Assembly (NCBI RefSeq): GCF_949628265.1
Contig: NC_088787.1
Span: 21,814,501-21,878,500 of the forward strand
Reading direction: 5' to 3'
DNA length: 64,000 nucleotides
Origin: Cloeon dipterum
Taxonomy: Eukaryota > Arthropoda > Insecta > Ephemeroptera > Baetidae
Positions 22,541 to 36,301 of this stretch are shown here, one piece after another; position 1 is the stretch's first letter, and each line of letters starts with the position of its first letter. The notes under the pieces are model-generated. The model worked only from the letters and a program-made list of their open reading frames with translations. It was not told where the DNA came from and did no database searches. Position numbers and translations under genes: made by a program.

Positions 22541-25290
22541 CAAGCATGAAAATATGGTAGTGCGCGCATCATCGGCTTTATTACAACTATGGGAACAATG
22601 GAAAGTGTATATATTTATTTATACCTCCCCCTATGCAACAGAGTTTATGGATGGACCAGCGTGGAGGGAACAAAAAAGAAGAGAGAGATTCTCTCATGAT
22701 ACGTTGTGCTGTGCTCTCTCGGTCTTCTCTTCTTTCGGAGAGTCAGTGTTTATAAAGGTAATATCGGCTTATTATCGGACCAAACTGGTTTCGTATATGC
22801 CGCGCACGTAAAAAAGGTAAAGGTCACTATCTCAGCTGACCTTTCGCCAGCATCGTTTTTCTTTATGCGCTCGGCACAGCAGAACTAGTCTGGAAAAAAT
22901 CGGAGAGAAACAAAGGCGCTCGCAGGTATTTTGAGCGAGAGAGAAAGAGAATGAAACGGAACCCCCGCAAAGCATCTTCTTTCTCTGTTTCTTTATTATT
23001 AATATGCGCGTGTAGCCTGTTTGTGTTCGCGCGCGGTGAAAAATACCCGGCGAGTGTTGGACGGCGCGCGCGATATGTGCAGAGACGACCAGCCGAGATA
23101 AAAACTAACTCTCTTTTTGCCTCTCTCGCCAAGTGTTAAATTATTGCTATGATTCATTTGCGCGAAACAAAAAGGCTCATTATTCATCGCTTTTGCACTC
23201 GGGAAAAGAGTCAGACGGTGAAAAATCACACCGCGAAAGAGAGGAAAATAACTCAAGTTCCTGTGTTCATTGAAATTTTAGGTAAACATTTATTTGATAA
23301 TTTATATATATATATATATACTTAAAGAGGACAACGCGCACATCTGTGGTTCTTTTTTACTGATATATTTTTATCCAGCCAAAAAGGGACATTGGCAAAT
23401 TATTATTATCAGAGTTTGTTCTTTTAGCCGGTCTTTCCGACCAAACATGATGATTTTTTAATATTATGGAATTTCGAAACTTTTAATATTTCATTTTGCT
23501 CATAAAACTGAAGAGCTAAGTAAGAGGGCAAGAGAAAATGATTTTTAATTGGAATAAGGTAATTAGGGAAACGCCTCCTAAACCCTTTTAGTTTGTCTAG
23601 GGAGGTCGAGAAAAGTCTAACGATTTGGTGCAGTTCTCTGCACTTCTAAACCCTAGCTGGCGTTGATATTAATCGGAATTTGTAAAAAATCCTATGAACT
23701 TGACCTTGGATATTAAATTTGTTGTTATTTTGCTCAATCTAGGCGAGTAGAATCCAAAGCACGCCTTATAGAAACGGCTAGATTTATCTTTTGAAAATAA
23801 TTTTAAAGATTATGCTGTTGTAAAAACAGAAAAAATTCATTTAAAAACTGCCAAAAAAATAAAAAAATGATGCGAGAAATAGGCAATTTTCAGGGATTTT
23901 AAAGTATTTATCGAGCTCTACACGCTATTTTAACTTCAATAAGGGTTTTCAGAATTTCATTAGTGATTGCTGATTGTGATTGTTGATTTAAACAATCCTC
24001 CATAATCCGCTACATGTAATAGAGAGTGTCTAATTTAAAATTCAAGTCTATTGCAGGGATAAAGAGGAAAAGTGTATAAGCATCATGCCTCTGCATTCTT
24101 GGCATTCCAGCGTGCATTGCTCTGTGGGAACTGGAGCAATTTTTCAACGCTTACACCCTTCTCGTGGCGCCTATTAGCAATCAATTAACGAGCGCTGACC
24201 GCAAAATGCCTATCTGGTATAGAAGATTGGTGCGGCTGCTTTTTTTTTTGCGAAAACAGCCGCAGGGCAGAGAGTCGATTTTGATCCTCGGCATACCACG
24301 TGCAATAAGGTGTTGATAAAATTGGATAATTAAAACCTAATAACAAGCGCTAATTATAGTTGGAGGTGGTCACGATGCAAAAAATGATCAAATTGCTTCT
24401 CCGAACGCCGGGTCCAGAGGTGCAGATCGTATGAGAACGAACGCAGATTATGTGTGTGGTGTGTGAGGCGCAAATCGTTTTATTTAGCCTAACAGACGCG
24501 GTCTGGTAGTACAAACATCTTTTCGGACTGTGTGAGAATGCTTCTTGACAGCGCAATTTCCCCGTAAAAAGCAATCACTTCGCTGCCCTCGGTGCAGAAA
24601 TCGCATATTTATCATTTATTGCCGTTGCCGGTTTTGTTGGCCATTTTCGGCAGCTTTCCCCAAGTCATCTTACAAAAATGAGATGACGAGTCAATTGCTC
24701 CTTAAATGTAGCAATCTTGAATGCCTCTAACAATGTGTAAAATATTTTTTTTTTGTAATATTAGATCAGATATCAATTTCACATTGTTAGGTCATGTACT
24801 GAGCGGATCTTTATAATTTCTAAATTTATCTAATATTTCAAATCAAATAAACTAAAAACTAAATAAACCGTATTTTTTGAATGGACACGTTGGTTCATCG
24901 ATGATTACTTATAAAATGTATAATCAACGCGTGTTTAAGTTAAGAGATTGAATTGGATGGCTATAAGCTAGGCAATTTGTAAATCAAGGGGAACGGACCT
25001 ATTATTCCGAAGAATGTGATGTTTGTTCGCTACAATTCGATTGTGTTTGAATTAAGAAGACAACTTTTCAAAGCAATAGCTCCCGTTATATATATGGTTG
25101 TCTGATTTTGATTGTTTTATAATGTTTTTAAGTTTGGTTTTAACTGCTTAAAATTGCATGATTCGAGCAATTTTTACCGTCTTATGACGAGAGGAAGCTC
25201 GGGAAAGAGACCGTCTAAAATTCACAGCCCATTTCATAGCATTCGAAGAGACAAAGCTTTTTCTGGAATTTTATCTCTAATAGAAAATAA
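22541..25290. other. Gene desert, part 8
   Basis: GC-rich blocks at about 22550–23250 and 24050–24700, with a (TA)n run near 23305–23321. A family B copy is at 23590–23665. No coding exon is supported. Confidence 0.5.
23590..23665 (+). repeat. Dispersed repeat family B, copy
   Basis: GTCTAGGGAGGTCGAGAAAA, GTCTAACGATTTGGTGCAG, TTCT..GCACTTCTAAACCC matches the 50280–50370 order. Confidence 0.5.
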
Positions 25291-27960
25291 CCGGAATTAA
25301 ACCGCGAAAAATGCGTTCTCCAATCTTGCACGGATCATCTCTCTCGAGTTAATCTCTGTTGTTGTGAGTGTGCGCGATGGAATTCAAAGCGTGTCGTCCT
25401 CGGCAGTCGCCACCCACAGAGGCGCATCGGCAGCCGCAAAAGAAATTAAAAAACAAAGGACTGCTCAATAGTCTGAAGGACTTGAATTAAGCGCAAACGC
25501 GGCGAATGACAGACCGATATGCCGCGTGCGTTATTATTATTTGTCCAGCACGGGAATAAATAACAGAGGGCTGCTAATAACAAGTTATAATGACAATGCC
25601 TGGCAGCTCTATTCTCTCTCTGTGTAACATTATGCAAAGCTCATCTCGCTCAGGAGAGAAAGAGAGAATCCAAGCAGTCTGCCGTGCCGGGCTCCAGCAG
25701 GCAGGCAGGCATCTTAATGTAGCGTTATTACGTACACACACACACACACTCATGTGTAGTGGGAGGCTTTTGCTTTAAGAACTGGTCTCGGTCCAGAGCA
25801 GCGCCGCGCGGCTCTTGGCTCGCAGCGTAATCAGTTTGAAATTCCTGAAGGAAAGCACCACCCACAACCTGAGAAGCCAACTCAGCCAATTAGGCTGCAT
25901 GTACAAAAAAATAAAAAATAATAGCACACACACACACATGCTGGTCCGAAAAGATGTTTGTAAAGCAGGGAAAACGGCCGGGATGCTTGCTCTCTGGTGT
26001 TCATCGACGGAGATACACAGTCTGTGCAGCTTGAATATAATTAAAAGTTGCTGCTGCTGCTGCAGCCAGATTAGAAAAGCAGTCGCGTCTCACCGCGCGC
26101 GGTGTTATCAGCGAAAATGATCGTAATAGACTTAAAAGTGAGCATGTTACATGTGATGCTGCTGTCGCTGGCCGCACTATCTGCGATCGCACTAATTTAT
26201 AGCCTCAAATATCCTGGCCTCACCAACCATCACCATCTCGCTCGCCTTTCGTACGCACAACCGCGCACATACTCACCTTGTTATTGGGTGGTACACGGCT
26301 CTCAATTATTGTCAAAGTATTCAATTAGAGCTTCAGCAAAATCATCAGGGCTAACAAAAGTAGTAATTTATTAAAAAAATAAAACATCATCATCATTTAA
26401 TAATTATGTAGCAATATTTAAGGCTTATTACGGTCAAAACAATTTTAAAAAATATATTTTATTATTCTTTAATAATAATAATAATTTATATATTTAGTTT
26501 TTTTAATTAATTTAAATAAAAACACGATATTTTTAAATATTTAATCAATTTTTTAATGAAATCTTTTATATAAAAAGTTACTAAATAAATATAGACCAAC
26601 ACCTCACTAGTAATGAACTATTCAACTGAATCGCAGTCTTCATACAGGATGCTTATTATGTCATACACGTCAGACATTAATAGTATTTTTATTCCTCTTA
26701 CAGTCCTAAATTATCATTATTATCCATTAATGCTCATCCAAGGCTTACAATTAGTAACCATAATTGCAAGCAAAAAATAACCAACTTCGGATTTGAATCA
26801 AACTCGACTGACACAAAGAAACAATTTTGACATTAAGGAGAGCTTAACTCTCCTTTTATACTTGACAATCGGGACAATCGTTAGAATTGTGGGCAATAAC
26901 TGCAAGAAGTTGATTTAGTAAAATTTGTCTGTTAAAACAATTTGTTCTACAATGTTCAGTTAAACAAAAGAAGACCGTTTTAAAGTTTGAATTAAAATTT
27001 TGCATATTTTCTCCAAAACGTACAGCTCTGACCATATTTTATTGACAGATTCTGATGCCCCTTGTCATGATCCATCCAACGGTTTGGGAAACTATTTGAT
27101 GTGAAATTAAATATTATTTCAAGTAGGTATAGAGAGTTCCCACAATTTGAAAATTAATCTAACTTTTCTAATAGGAAATAATAGGTAAATATTGACTTTA
27201 ACTGAATCCGTAGAAGAACAACAACAAGGATTTTCTGGGTTTTGCAGTATCGATCCTCATCGCATGAGATGAGGAGTTTTTTCCTCCATTTTGGAATTAA
27301 TTAAATTTGTAAACGCTCTTCCGCCGAAAATTTATTTTAAAAGGCGGTAATTAGCGTCTCACGAGAGTCAGCATAGCGCGCGTTTGGCAATGATTTGCGT
27401 TACAAACAAAGCTGTATAAATGCGCATTAGCATAATTAAGAAATTGAAATTGCGCCAGGCGAATAGGGAAACTCGCGTCGTGAGAAATAATTAATCACGA
27501 CTTTGCGCCAAAAAGAACAAAACGGCAATAAAAAGGCGGCTCGCGTCCGAAACGCCCATCGCGCGGTGTCATTAAATTCCTTGCTTCTCGCGACCAAAGA
27601 CAGCGGTGAAAGCAAGCCACGGGAGGGATTATTAATAAAACAATCAATATAATTAGCGGTGCGTGCGTGCGAGGAAAGCGTGGGAGCAGGATCGACGTTT
27701 TTTTATGAAATATTTGTGTAAACTGGTTCACACGGCCTGGACGAGCACGCAAACGCCGAGCATAAAAAACCCATTTAAATGAAAGATGCGCGGCTGCTCC
27801 CCAACGGCCAGCAGCACAAAAAAGCCATAAGCAAGCTGGAAAATATATAACTCATCATTCCATTTTTATATGCACATCTGGTGAATGACGAGAGAGAAAG
27901 AGAGAGAGGCCGAGCGGCGAAATAATAAAAAGCAGCAGCACCGCATGATCTAGGGTCGCC
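25291..27960. other. Gene desert, part 9
   Basis: GC-rich blocks at about 25290–26300 (with (CA)n near 25735–25749 and 25925–25936, and (CTG)n near 26049–26062) and 27300–27960. The AT-rich spacer between them holds a repeat fragment at 26985–27165 (GATCCATCCAACGGTTTGGG) that resembles one at 41050–41285. Confidence 0.5.
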
Positions 27961-29668
27961 AATTTTAGACCAGAGTTATTTTTTGCACTCCATTTCACCA
28001 GGGATTTTTTTATAATTTAATCAATAAAACAGTTTCTGTAGATCAAAGACTTTGTGCTTTAATGGAAAGAACGCACTTTAAGAATAACAAAATATTTAGT
28101 TCTCGAGTTTGAAGTTAGATGAAAACTGTCCGAAAAAGATTATGATTTTCGTTATTGAGCTATGGACACTTTCTACGGCTGCAAAAGCCTTAAGGTTGAG
28201 TTAAAATTCATGAAAATTTTAACTGGATTGAAATATGTGATAAAAAACTAATAAGTAAATTTTGGCTTTTATAATTCTGCAGCTATGAGAACTTAAAGCA
28301 AAAATCTTGGTAAATATGGATAGCTGAAGAAGTTTGCAATTTTTTATATTCTGGAAAAATCTTCTCCCCAATTTCCCTGATAAGTAGTTTTAAAATATCC
28401 CTGTAAATAATAACCAGCAGAAAATTGAATTTGTCAAAAAAAATTGATATCATAAAAATAAATCATTAATAGACTCTACTACAAAATACTATGCAGAATG
28501 AATTACGTCAAAATCATGGGCAGAAAAACCTCAAAAATCCATGTAAAATAATTGCCTCCCACTCGTCAATACAGTCTTTTTTCGTGTCCTGCTTTGAATT
28601 GTAAATTTATTGGTAACGTACGTAATAAAATTATGACATCATTGCGCCTAAAATCCTCGACTCGAAGCGTGATGTTTTATCTGCATGTTATTTTATTACG
28701 CGCGCGGTTTGTCCCGCAATATCTTTTTTATTTATCTAAATTGAACAATTTCGCGAGGCCGAGAGCGCGGCTTGAATTCATTAAAGCAAGACACTGATAA
28801 TGACGATGAAAGTGCACCCCACCCTGCATGGTGCCCGGCCATTGTGTTCTTTCCCTGGACGGACGGGGGCACAAAAGCGGCGGCGAGGAGAGTTGAACGC
28901 CTGCTGCATTCACGATCCCGTGATAGATGACACTGCCTTTTATTCTAATTCAAACGCGCCAGGCGCACATTTTATTAGTTTGTGCGGGAAACTGTTTGAG
29001 TTTAATGAGAATCCGCGCACGCACGCACGCCGTTATTAATGAATACAAAATTTAATTACATGGAGAGCAGCTAGCTAATCATTAATTCAATGTTTCAATC
29101 AAGCTGCTGCCTAGGCGGACTGCTTTGTTTTAAAACGCTCACCACGCTCGAGTGCAGCCGGTCAGAGTTGGCTTAATTAATTAGGCGAATCCTCCCACGG
29201 TTCTCCACTCGGCCAGATTGCTCGCATGTTCGATCACAAGATGTTATAGGTGTTTGAATGTCAGCTATGAATATATAATTTATGACACAGAGGCAAGTTG
29301 GCAAATGCGTTTAATGTTGCTCAGAAAAAGAAATCTCAACACAAGATCCGATTCAATCTAAAAAAAGCAACGAATGACTCATTGAATTCACTACATATTT
29401 TATAATACTTGACTAATAGCAGCAAAAAAATTATAAATTGGAGAGTATATTTATAATTACAAAATAAAAGTCAAAGTTTGAAACAAAATACCTCTTAACA
29501 AAATCATAAGAATTTTATTGAATAAATATTAAATCTAAACATTCAAAATTTAATTTGAATCTAAAAAGACCATTGTTAAGGCACTCTCAGGAATGTCAAA
29601 GCAATGAGAGGTATTGGAGCAGTTCGGAGATCTAATACTGGCTACCCAATGTCAGAAATGGCAAAAAA
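27961..29668. other. Gene desert, part 10
   Basis: An AT-rich stretch, then a GC-rich block at about 28600–29240, then AT-rich again. No gene or clear repeat is recognised. Confidence 0.5.
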
Positions 29669-29980
29669 GTGGTTAGTTTAGTGACTCGAATTGCTCAAAT
29701 TGCTCAACGGGCTGGGAGGCGCACCGGCGCCGACTCGCTACTTGCTGGTTTGCACCTTTCCAGCATGCGTGATTTGGCTTCACGGGACAAATGTCTAGCG
29801 TTTCAATGCAGTCCTTGGTGCGGAGGCAAGTGGCCCTTGAGTGGGCTGGGTCCCTGTGCGGCCTGGTGCGCCCATGTTATCCGTTCGCGGTGTTATTGGG
29901 ACCCGGGTTTCAGCATTCGTGCTAGTGTAGTGTGCGCCCTTCCCAGTCCTCGGACAGGGATAAAAAGAGCAAAAAAAAAA
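29669..29980 (+). mobile_element. A-tailed retroposon-like repeat, longest copy
   Basis: A GC-rich insert in AT-rich surroundings, ending GGGATAAAAAGAGC and a run of ten A. Blocks CGACTCGCTACTTGCTGG, CACCTTTCCAGCATGCGTGA and TTCACGGGAC-AATGTCTAGC recur at 57055–57215. The 3' block TTTCAGCATTCGTGCTA..GTGCGCGCCCTTCCC recurs at 62149–62235. The A tail and 5' truncation of the third copy suggest LINE-type or SINE-type retroposition. No Pol III promoter boxes are convincing. Confidence 0.6.
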
Positions 29981-32340
29981 GATATATCACATTTACATTA
30001 ATTCAATGTTATAAAATTTGAACAAAACATACGAGAAGTGGTGATAAAAATCTGCAAGCATGTACATAAAGTATTTGATTTAACAAAGAAATTAATTTTC
30101 GGTCGAAAGCAGATGTCGCCACGTCTCATTCCTCGCAAAAACAAGCCAAGCAATAAAAACGAGAAGCACAGGGACAATTGCCGGGCGTTTTAATGGGCCG
30201 TTGGCCTAAGTCAAGACGGTCGTATAATTACGCATAAATAAGGCCGGCGGGCCGAAAACATTCCAGCGCGCATTCCATGCAAATCTGCCGCGCTCTTTTA
30301 TTGCAACATTAATTTTCGCTCGGCCGTGGAAGTTGGAAAATTGCGGAAAGAGCGGGCGGACGCTTGAATTTATTGCGCGACGATAGTGCGAGAATGTCCT
30401 GCTGCTCTATCTCTGGCAGCCATTATTATTTTATATATCCTCGCCGGCGTCGTCGCATTGTTGTACGTGTTTTCAGCGCATTCCCTGGAAAGCGAGATGC
30501 TGTTCTTGTGTCTTCGCAATATCACACCTTCTCGATTGCTTTCTGCTCGGCTGGCACCGAGCATAAATTTTCAAATAAGATATCAAACGCGCGACCAACG
30601 GATCTGCCTGCGCGTCTTTTCTATGTGTGCTTGAGCGCTGAAAATTTAGCCGGATATCAAATTTCCCGACACTGATATCAAAAGGAACGGGACCTGCCAC
30701 GGCCTTTCTTACTGGATAATTTACTATTATATTATAAAGAGTATAAAAATTTTCTTTTACAAAATACCACCCTGGATACTGTGATTATTTAAATTTAAAT
30801 CAATTATATATATATATATAAAATGCGAAATTCTGAAAAATATTTTACTCGGCCTTAAAACTATGTTTCTTCTATTTATTGTTATTAATATTTTGTTGTT
30901 TGAGACTCATTTGTAAATGCGCGGACAGAAATGGAGAAGCTTCGATTTTTGTACCGCTTTGTAATACAAATAAAGGAAATTAATTTATACTGAAAGTTGG
31001 GGAAAAGCTAAAATTTCAACAGGTTGCCGTTAAATTTTTTTTAATAAATCGGCCAGAAGTGGCAAGCGTGGTTTCCTTAATGAAAATCGCTTTTAAAGAA
31101 ATTTATCTCATAATTCGCTCAACATTGGATAGATCACGATGAAAGGTATAAAAATCACAAAGCGAAAAAAACAAAATAATTTCCAGAAAACATATAGAGC
31201 ATATTCAATTTAAGCATATTGTGGCGCTTTTCCGCCACTACTGTCCTAGTAACTAGTTAGAATTTTAACCTTGTCGCCAGGTGGCAGTGCAAAGGTGAAA
31301 CGCACATTTGCTGCACCTTCACCCCCGCTGCATCTTCAACCTCGCACGACAGCAGTCAAAACGAATATTTACTCCCCAGATAGTATATAGAGATGTTTCT
31401 ATAAGATATTTCTTATCAGACCCGCACTACAGGGTAAACTCTAATAGTTATTTATATTTGAAATTGGTATTTTCATATTATTTACTGAAATACTGTAATT
31501 GTAATTAATTAATAATTAATTAATATTTAGTTGTACTATTTCAGTCTTGATTCCTCATCTTGAGTCTTGATCTGACTTCAAATCACAAGACTTATAAATA
31601 AAGACGAATTACAACAACGAGAAAAACTCCTCGAACCCACAATAGTTTTCAATTTAAATATTACATATAATTTGAGCAATTTTAACAGTGATTTCAATTT
31701 AATACTGTCTCAATCCACTTTGATTAAAAATAAATACATTTTATTAGTTATAAATCTTGTTTAATATTAAAGCAAATTTTCATATTTAAATTAAATAGTT
31801 TCTTTGCAGTGCCTTTTTTTAAAATTTGAAAAAAAATTAAAGTACTCGTCATTTTGGGAATTTTCTTGCGAGACGATACAGCATTTTGTGCTAATATTAT
31901 TTACGCGCGGTTACACGTTTTAGCTGAAGTTTTGATTTTTTCCCTTAAAACTCTAAAAATTTCCCAAGTGTTTGATACAATTATGAAAAAAAAACTGTTT
32001 GTTAGAAAAGGATTTCTTGAGTTGCGCGCTTAAACCAGGATATTTTATCTAAAGACACACTTTTTTGAAAATAATCTAGGGTTAAATACTAGACGGGTTT
32101 ATACACTTGATTATCTCACGTCATTATTTATTCTTTGATTAAACTAAATTTTTACCCTTTCTGTAAGAAAATTTAGTCAAAGTTCAGAGTTTTGAGAATT
32201 TGCGTGTTAAAATAGAATGTAAAAAATTCAATGACTTATTAGGAAAATGCGAAGGGAGAAATCAATGACCAAAACTAATTTTAGTTTTAACGGGAGAAAA
32301 AAATCCTAATTTAATTATCTAAACCCATGCTTACGTTATA
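29981..32340. other. Gene desert, part 11
   Basis: A GC-rich block at about 30090–30710, then a long AT-rich stretch with a (TA)n run near 30807–30820. GCCAGGTGGCAGTGC at 31275–31289 resembles a CTCF-type core. No coding exon is supported. Confidence 0.45.
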
Positions 32341-34280
32341 AAAAAGCAAGTTAGTGTCTGTAGGACAGCCGGGCGTCGGTATGTATCTATCTCTCGTCTG
32401 ATGATAAATGACGGGGAATGACTGGGGCCGATTTTGCCGAGAAACGGCTTGAAATCAGCGAGCGTCGCTGGTGCGTCCGCGTCCAGGGCCGAGAGCTCGC
32501 GGACAATGTGAGAGGCATGGGTGTGATGATGATAAAGAACAAGGGCCGAGATTCAGGTGCACTGCATGCTGATTTATCCCCGAGGCGGCGTGGCAGGCAG
32601 GCAGGCTATGGCAGAATGAAACAATAATGCCTCATCTCTCTGACCACCGGATCGATTGTTCTATTGTTTCAGCGTTTGCCCGGCGCGAGCAGGGAGATGT
32701 ACACCGGGCCGAACAATCGAATATATTTATAGGTGGTGTACAGTTACAATAATTTAATTCACCGCACACCAGCCCGAAAAAGTCTACCTGACACGCATCT
32801 TTGTTGTTGTTTTCGCTGCTCGCGCCGAGATGACTGTTTGCGTCCGTACACGCCGCTGCATGAAATAAATTAAGCATTGACGTGTGTGCATGCGCGCTCA
32901 ACAAACACGAAATAATTCATGCCAACACCCCTGGCGCAGCAATCGAGTGGAAATACAAATGGCTCTGATTAAATTTATATTCTCTCTCTTTCTTTGCTCT
33001 GCGCTGCTTTGTGATTGATTCCAACTGCTTTTGGCGAATCGCAGTCGCCGCGCGGAGAGGGACGAGAATTTTTATGACTTAATTTGCGCGCATTCCGCGC
33101 ACCGACGATCCGCCTGTCGCATTCGACAGCGCAGCCACCGCCGCGGCCAATTGTCAGACGAGGCGATAAATTTACCTGCCTCTCCCTCCGCAAGCAGCTT
33201 TTTCCTCATTTAATTTTTTTACCACTAGCCAATGCCCAGAATTTGGCAGAATGTGCACCGTTCGCTGTGAATACGAATGGTGAAATTATTACTTTTGTTG
33301 CAAGAATTGATTAGTGCTGCATTTTTACGTGTGTTAACTGTTGATTAGGTTTTTGTAGGCTTTTTACTAAATTAAAAATATTAATTCCGGCTTACTCTCG
33401 TGGATAAACTAATAACTCAGCTCAGGAATTTAAAATAAAATAAATGAAACAGTTTTGGGGGTTAAAAATGAAAAAGTACACAAAAAATTGGTAATTTAAG
33501 AAAAAAAGTATTTTTCATCTGATTTACATTAATATAGGTACTAAATGAGCACTAATTACGCGATTTTAATTTTTTCGACTCACTTTATTTCCTGATTGAC
33601 TTGCAAAGCCTGATAAACCGATTAAAAAACGACTCGACATATATGGACTAAATTATTGGTGTATTTAAATTTTGCTATAAACATTGTATTTTTCTGTGAT
33701 TTTTTTAAATTTAACTTGTTTTTTAGATTTAACCATTTTGGTTCCTTTTTATCAATCATTGCGATTTTATTTTTGCATTGAGCTCGTGATTTTTAAGTTT
33801 ATTTGAATTTTGTCAATTTTGTCAAAAATAGTTTAAATAATCCGCTTGTGAATCTTTTAAAGGTTTTTGCTTAAATCATTTTTAATATAGGTATCTTATT
33901 TGGCAATTAATATTCTACTTAATTATTGATTGTTATTAGGAGAAGAATCGTTTCTTCCCAAATACCTCCCGTAAAATAATGTATGTATATATTCGCGCTT
34001 GTTTGTTTTCCAGTAAAAAGGATAAATGATAGATATCCATGAGTTAAAACCGTTGGAAAAATTTCTGAGTCAAAGGAAAATTTGCAACTTTTGATATTAA
34101 AAACACTTTGCACCGAGAAAATTTGCACTTTCTCTGTGAAAATCAACCACTAAATTTCAGTATTGGAGCGTGGTTTCCCGGAAAAATTATGAAAAAGAAG
34201 GCGTGTTACTTGTTGTGAAGTGCGGGAAAATGCAATTTTTTGCATTTTCTTATATCGTTTTAACTGTATACTAGATCACT
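32341..34280. other. Gene desert, part 12
   Basis: A GC-rich block at about 32340–33300 followed by a very AT-rich spacer. No gene is recognised. Confidence 0.5.
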
Positions 34281-34379
34281 CAAAGAGCACATTCTTCACA
34301 CGTTAAATTTTCCAAGCGTCGTTGCAGATTTGTCACACGCGGTCGAGCTTGTTCAAGTGTCAAAGGCCGCGCAAAATGC

Positions 34380-34380
<1 letters not shown>

Positions 34381-34423
<43 letters not shown>
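34381..34423. repeat. (CT)n microsatellite / GAGA-type tract upstream of dys
   Basis: An uninterrupted 43-bp CT run. It lies about 95 bp upstream of a strong TATA box. GAGA tracts in this position are typical of insect developmental promoters, so a promoter role is inferred. Confidence 0.9.
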
Positions 34424-34426
<3 letters not shown>

Positions 34427-34518
34427 CTGACTCTGCTCACTTTGTGTGATGTGTGTGTGTACTTTTTTGTAACCGGAGACGAGAGGTTGTGCTCTTCATT
34501 GTTCGGCGTGCATTGTTG

Positions 34519-34526
34519 TATAAAAG
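34519..34526 (+). promoter_or_regulatory. Candidate dys core promoter (TATA box)
   Basis: TATAAAAG within a GC-rich block, downstream of the (CT)43 tract. Initiation would fall near 34550. A candidate non-coding first exon would run to the donor AGAAAG|GTAACT at 35020/35021 and splice to the acceptor at 36049. It is the best promoter-like arrangement upstream of the first dys coding exon, but several other TATA-like strings occur in the region. Confidence 0.3.
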
Positions 34527-35020
34527 AGGCCTGCTCTTGTGAGTAACATCGCGGTGCCTTGTCAATTTTTACAGGTCATTTGCGAGAAAATCCGCGCCAA
34601 TTTTCATTCCACGCCACCGGGAAAGTCCCGGACGCATTCCGCGAGTAGAAAAATAATTCAAAGGCCCACTCTGCGCGCGCGTCAGCATGCATAATGGCGC
34701 GTGTGAAATCGCAAATTGTGCGTCCAGTTACTCGCGCGCGGAGCGCGAGATGCTGGCGTTTTGATAGGAAGACCGCATCATATACACCTTTTCGCTCGCT
34801 TTTAATTTGATTTTTATCACCTTACGCTCGTAGACGAGCAAGATTGATTTATTAAACTTGACTTTGAGTCTGCACAATCGATTGTGCGTGCAAATTTTCA
34901 TTTCTTCCTCGGGGTATTTTCACTTTAAAATATTTTGATCGGTTTTTATAATTGTTTAGTGCGCGCCAAAGGGAGCATTGTATCGCGGTGTGCATTGGAG
35001 ATTCTTAGAAAAAGAGAAAG

Positions 35021-36049
35021 GTAACTGCATTCCGTTGGAAATCAGAACGATGTGCCATATTGGGGCACTTGAGAGTAGATAATTGTTGTTATACTAGCCT
35101 GTTCTGCCTGTTCAAACAGAGCAACCTACGCACTTAATTTTACGATGTTTCTATGTACTTCTAATTGGGCTGAAAATGGATATATGACATCGCGGGGACT
35201 TAATTGCTTCCTTGAATTGCCTAGCTTAAGAAAATTGACTTGTGTTGCGAAAAGCAAATAGGCCATAAATTATTGCTTGCTTTTGTCGCCATATTTTTAT
35301 GCAAGAAAAACAGTAGAATTTTCCACTAGAGACGTGGCTTTAAAAATGGAATAAGGGCAAAATGAGCTGGGCGGGGATGTATTTTTTCAGGTATACAAAT
35401 AATCATTTAGAATAGAATTTATTAAACCGTATAACTTTTTTGCATTTTTTTTATCCATTTAGAGAAGGGCTGCGAATTTTTTTCCGCAAAACTGTAGGAT
35501 GATTTTGGTGCAACTTAAATGGTTTTTGAGCGGATTAAGACGGTTCTAGACGGTTTTTACTCATCGAATAGAACCAATACACGATTTTCGATAAAAAAAA
35601 CAGGTAGAATTGTCATTTTGAAGGAGTATTTCAACGAATACTATCTTTTTTGCATGCCATCAAAACGGATAAAACATTAGTTTTTCCACGCATTTTAAAG
35701 ATGTGTGACTATATCAGTCAATTGTTTTTATTTGATAATAATTGTTACAGATAAATTACAGAATGATTTATTTACTTAAAAAACAGTTCAAAATATCTTC
35801 ACGTTTGAGAAAGAATAAAATAGTTTTTGTCGCGTTAAAAAATCGAAGAAAATCATTCTTCCTGATTCATTGAAGAAAAACAATAGATCTATAAATCCAT
35901 CTCATCTTAAATTGACTTAAATTAAATCTCCTGCATCGGTTTAATGACGTCTGCAAAAGACTTCCAACTGAGTGAAAAGAAACACATTTTAACCTTTCAA
36001 CGCAGCGTCTCGGGACACTTTTTGCCTCTTTCTCTCTCATTTCTGTCAG
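35021..36049 (+). other. Probable 5' UTR intron of dys
   Basis: AT-rich, no gene seen. The right end has an excellent polypyrimidine tract and acceptor (CTCTCATTTCTGTCAG, 36034–36049), 29 nt before the chosen dys ATG. The left boundary is tentative. Confidence 0.35.
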
Positions 36050-36078
36050 TTGGTTGTCTGTCGCAAGAAAACGAGACA

Positions 36079-36301
36079 ATGCGTGGAAAAGTTTGTCTAA
36101 TGAGATGCTCGTGTTCCAGCTTTGACTCGACGAAGTCGACCAAAGGGGCATCCAAATTGCGACGTGACCTGATTAATTCAGAGATCGCCAATTTGAGGGA
36201 CCTGCTGCCCCTGCCGCCGTCGACGCGTCAGCGGCTCTCGCAGCTCCAACTCATGGCCCTCGTCTGCGTCTACGTCCGCAAAGCCAACTACTTCACACAA
36301 G
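36079..36301 (+). CDS. dys: dys coding exon 1: N-terminus and bHLH
   Basis: Encodes residues 1–74 plus one base. It contains the basic region [20 protein letters not shown] and helix 2 ([20 protein letters not shown]). The donor is CACAAG|GTGAGT. A second acceptor-like site (GTGTTCCAG, ending 36119) could instead start the exon at the F-D-S-T-K sequence. Confidence 0.9.

Noticed and set aside
29669..30001. 110-codon frame over the A-tailed repeat
   Set aside because: The homologous copy at 57 kb does not keep the same frame open with similar residues, so it does not behave as coding.
31275..31289. CTCF-like GCCAGGTGGCAG
   Set aside because: A single short match with no supporting context; not strong enough to annotate as an insulator.
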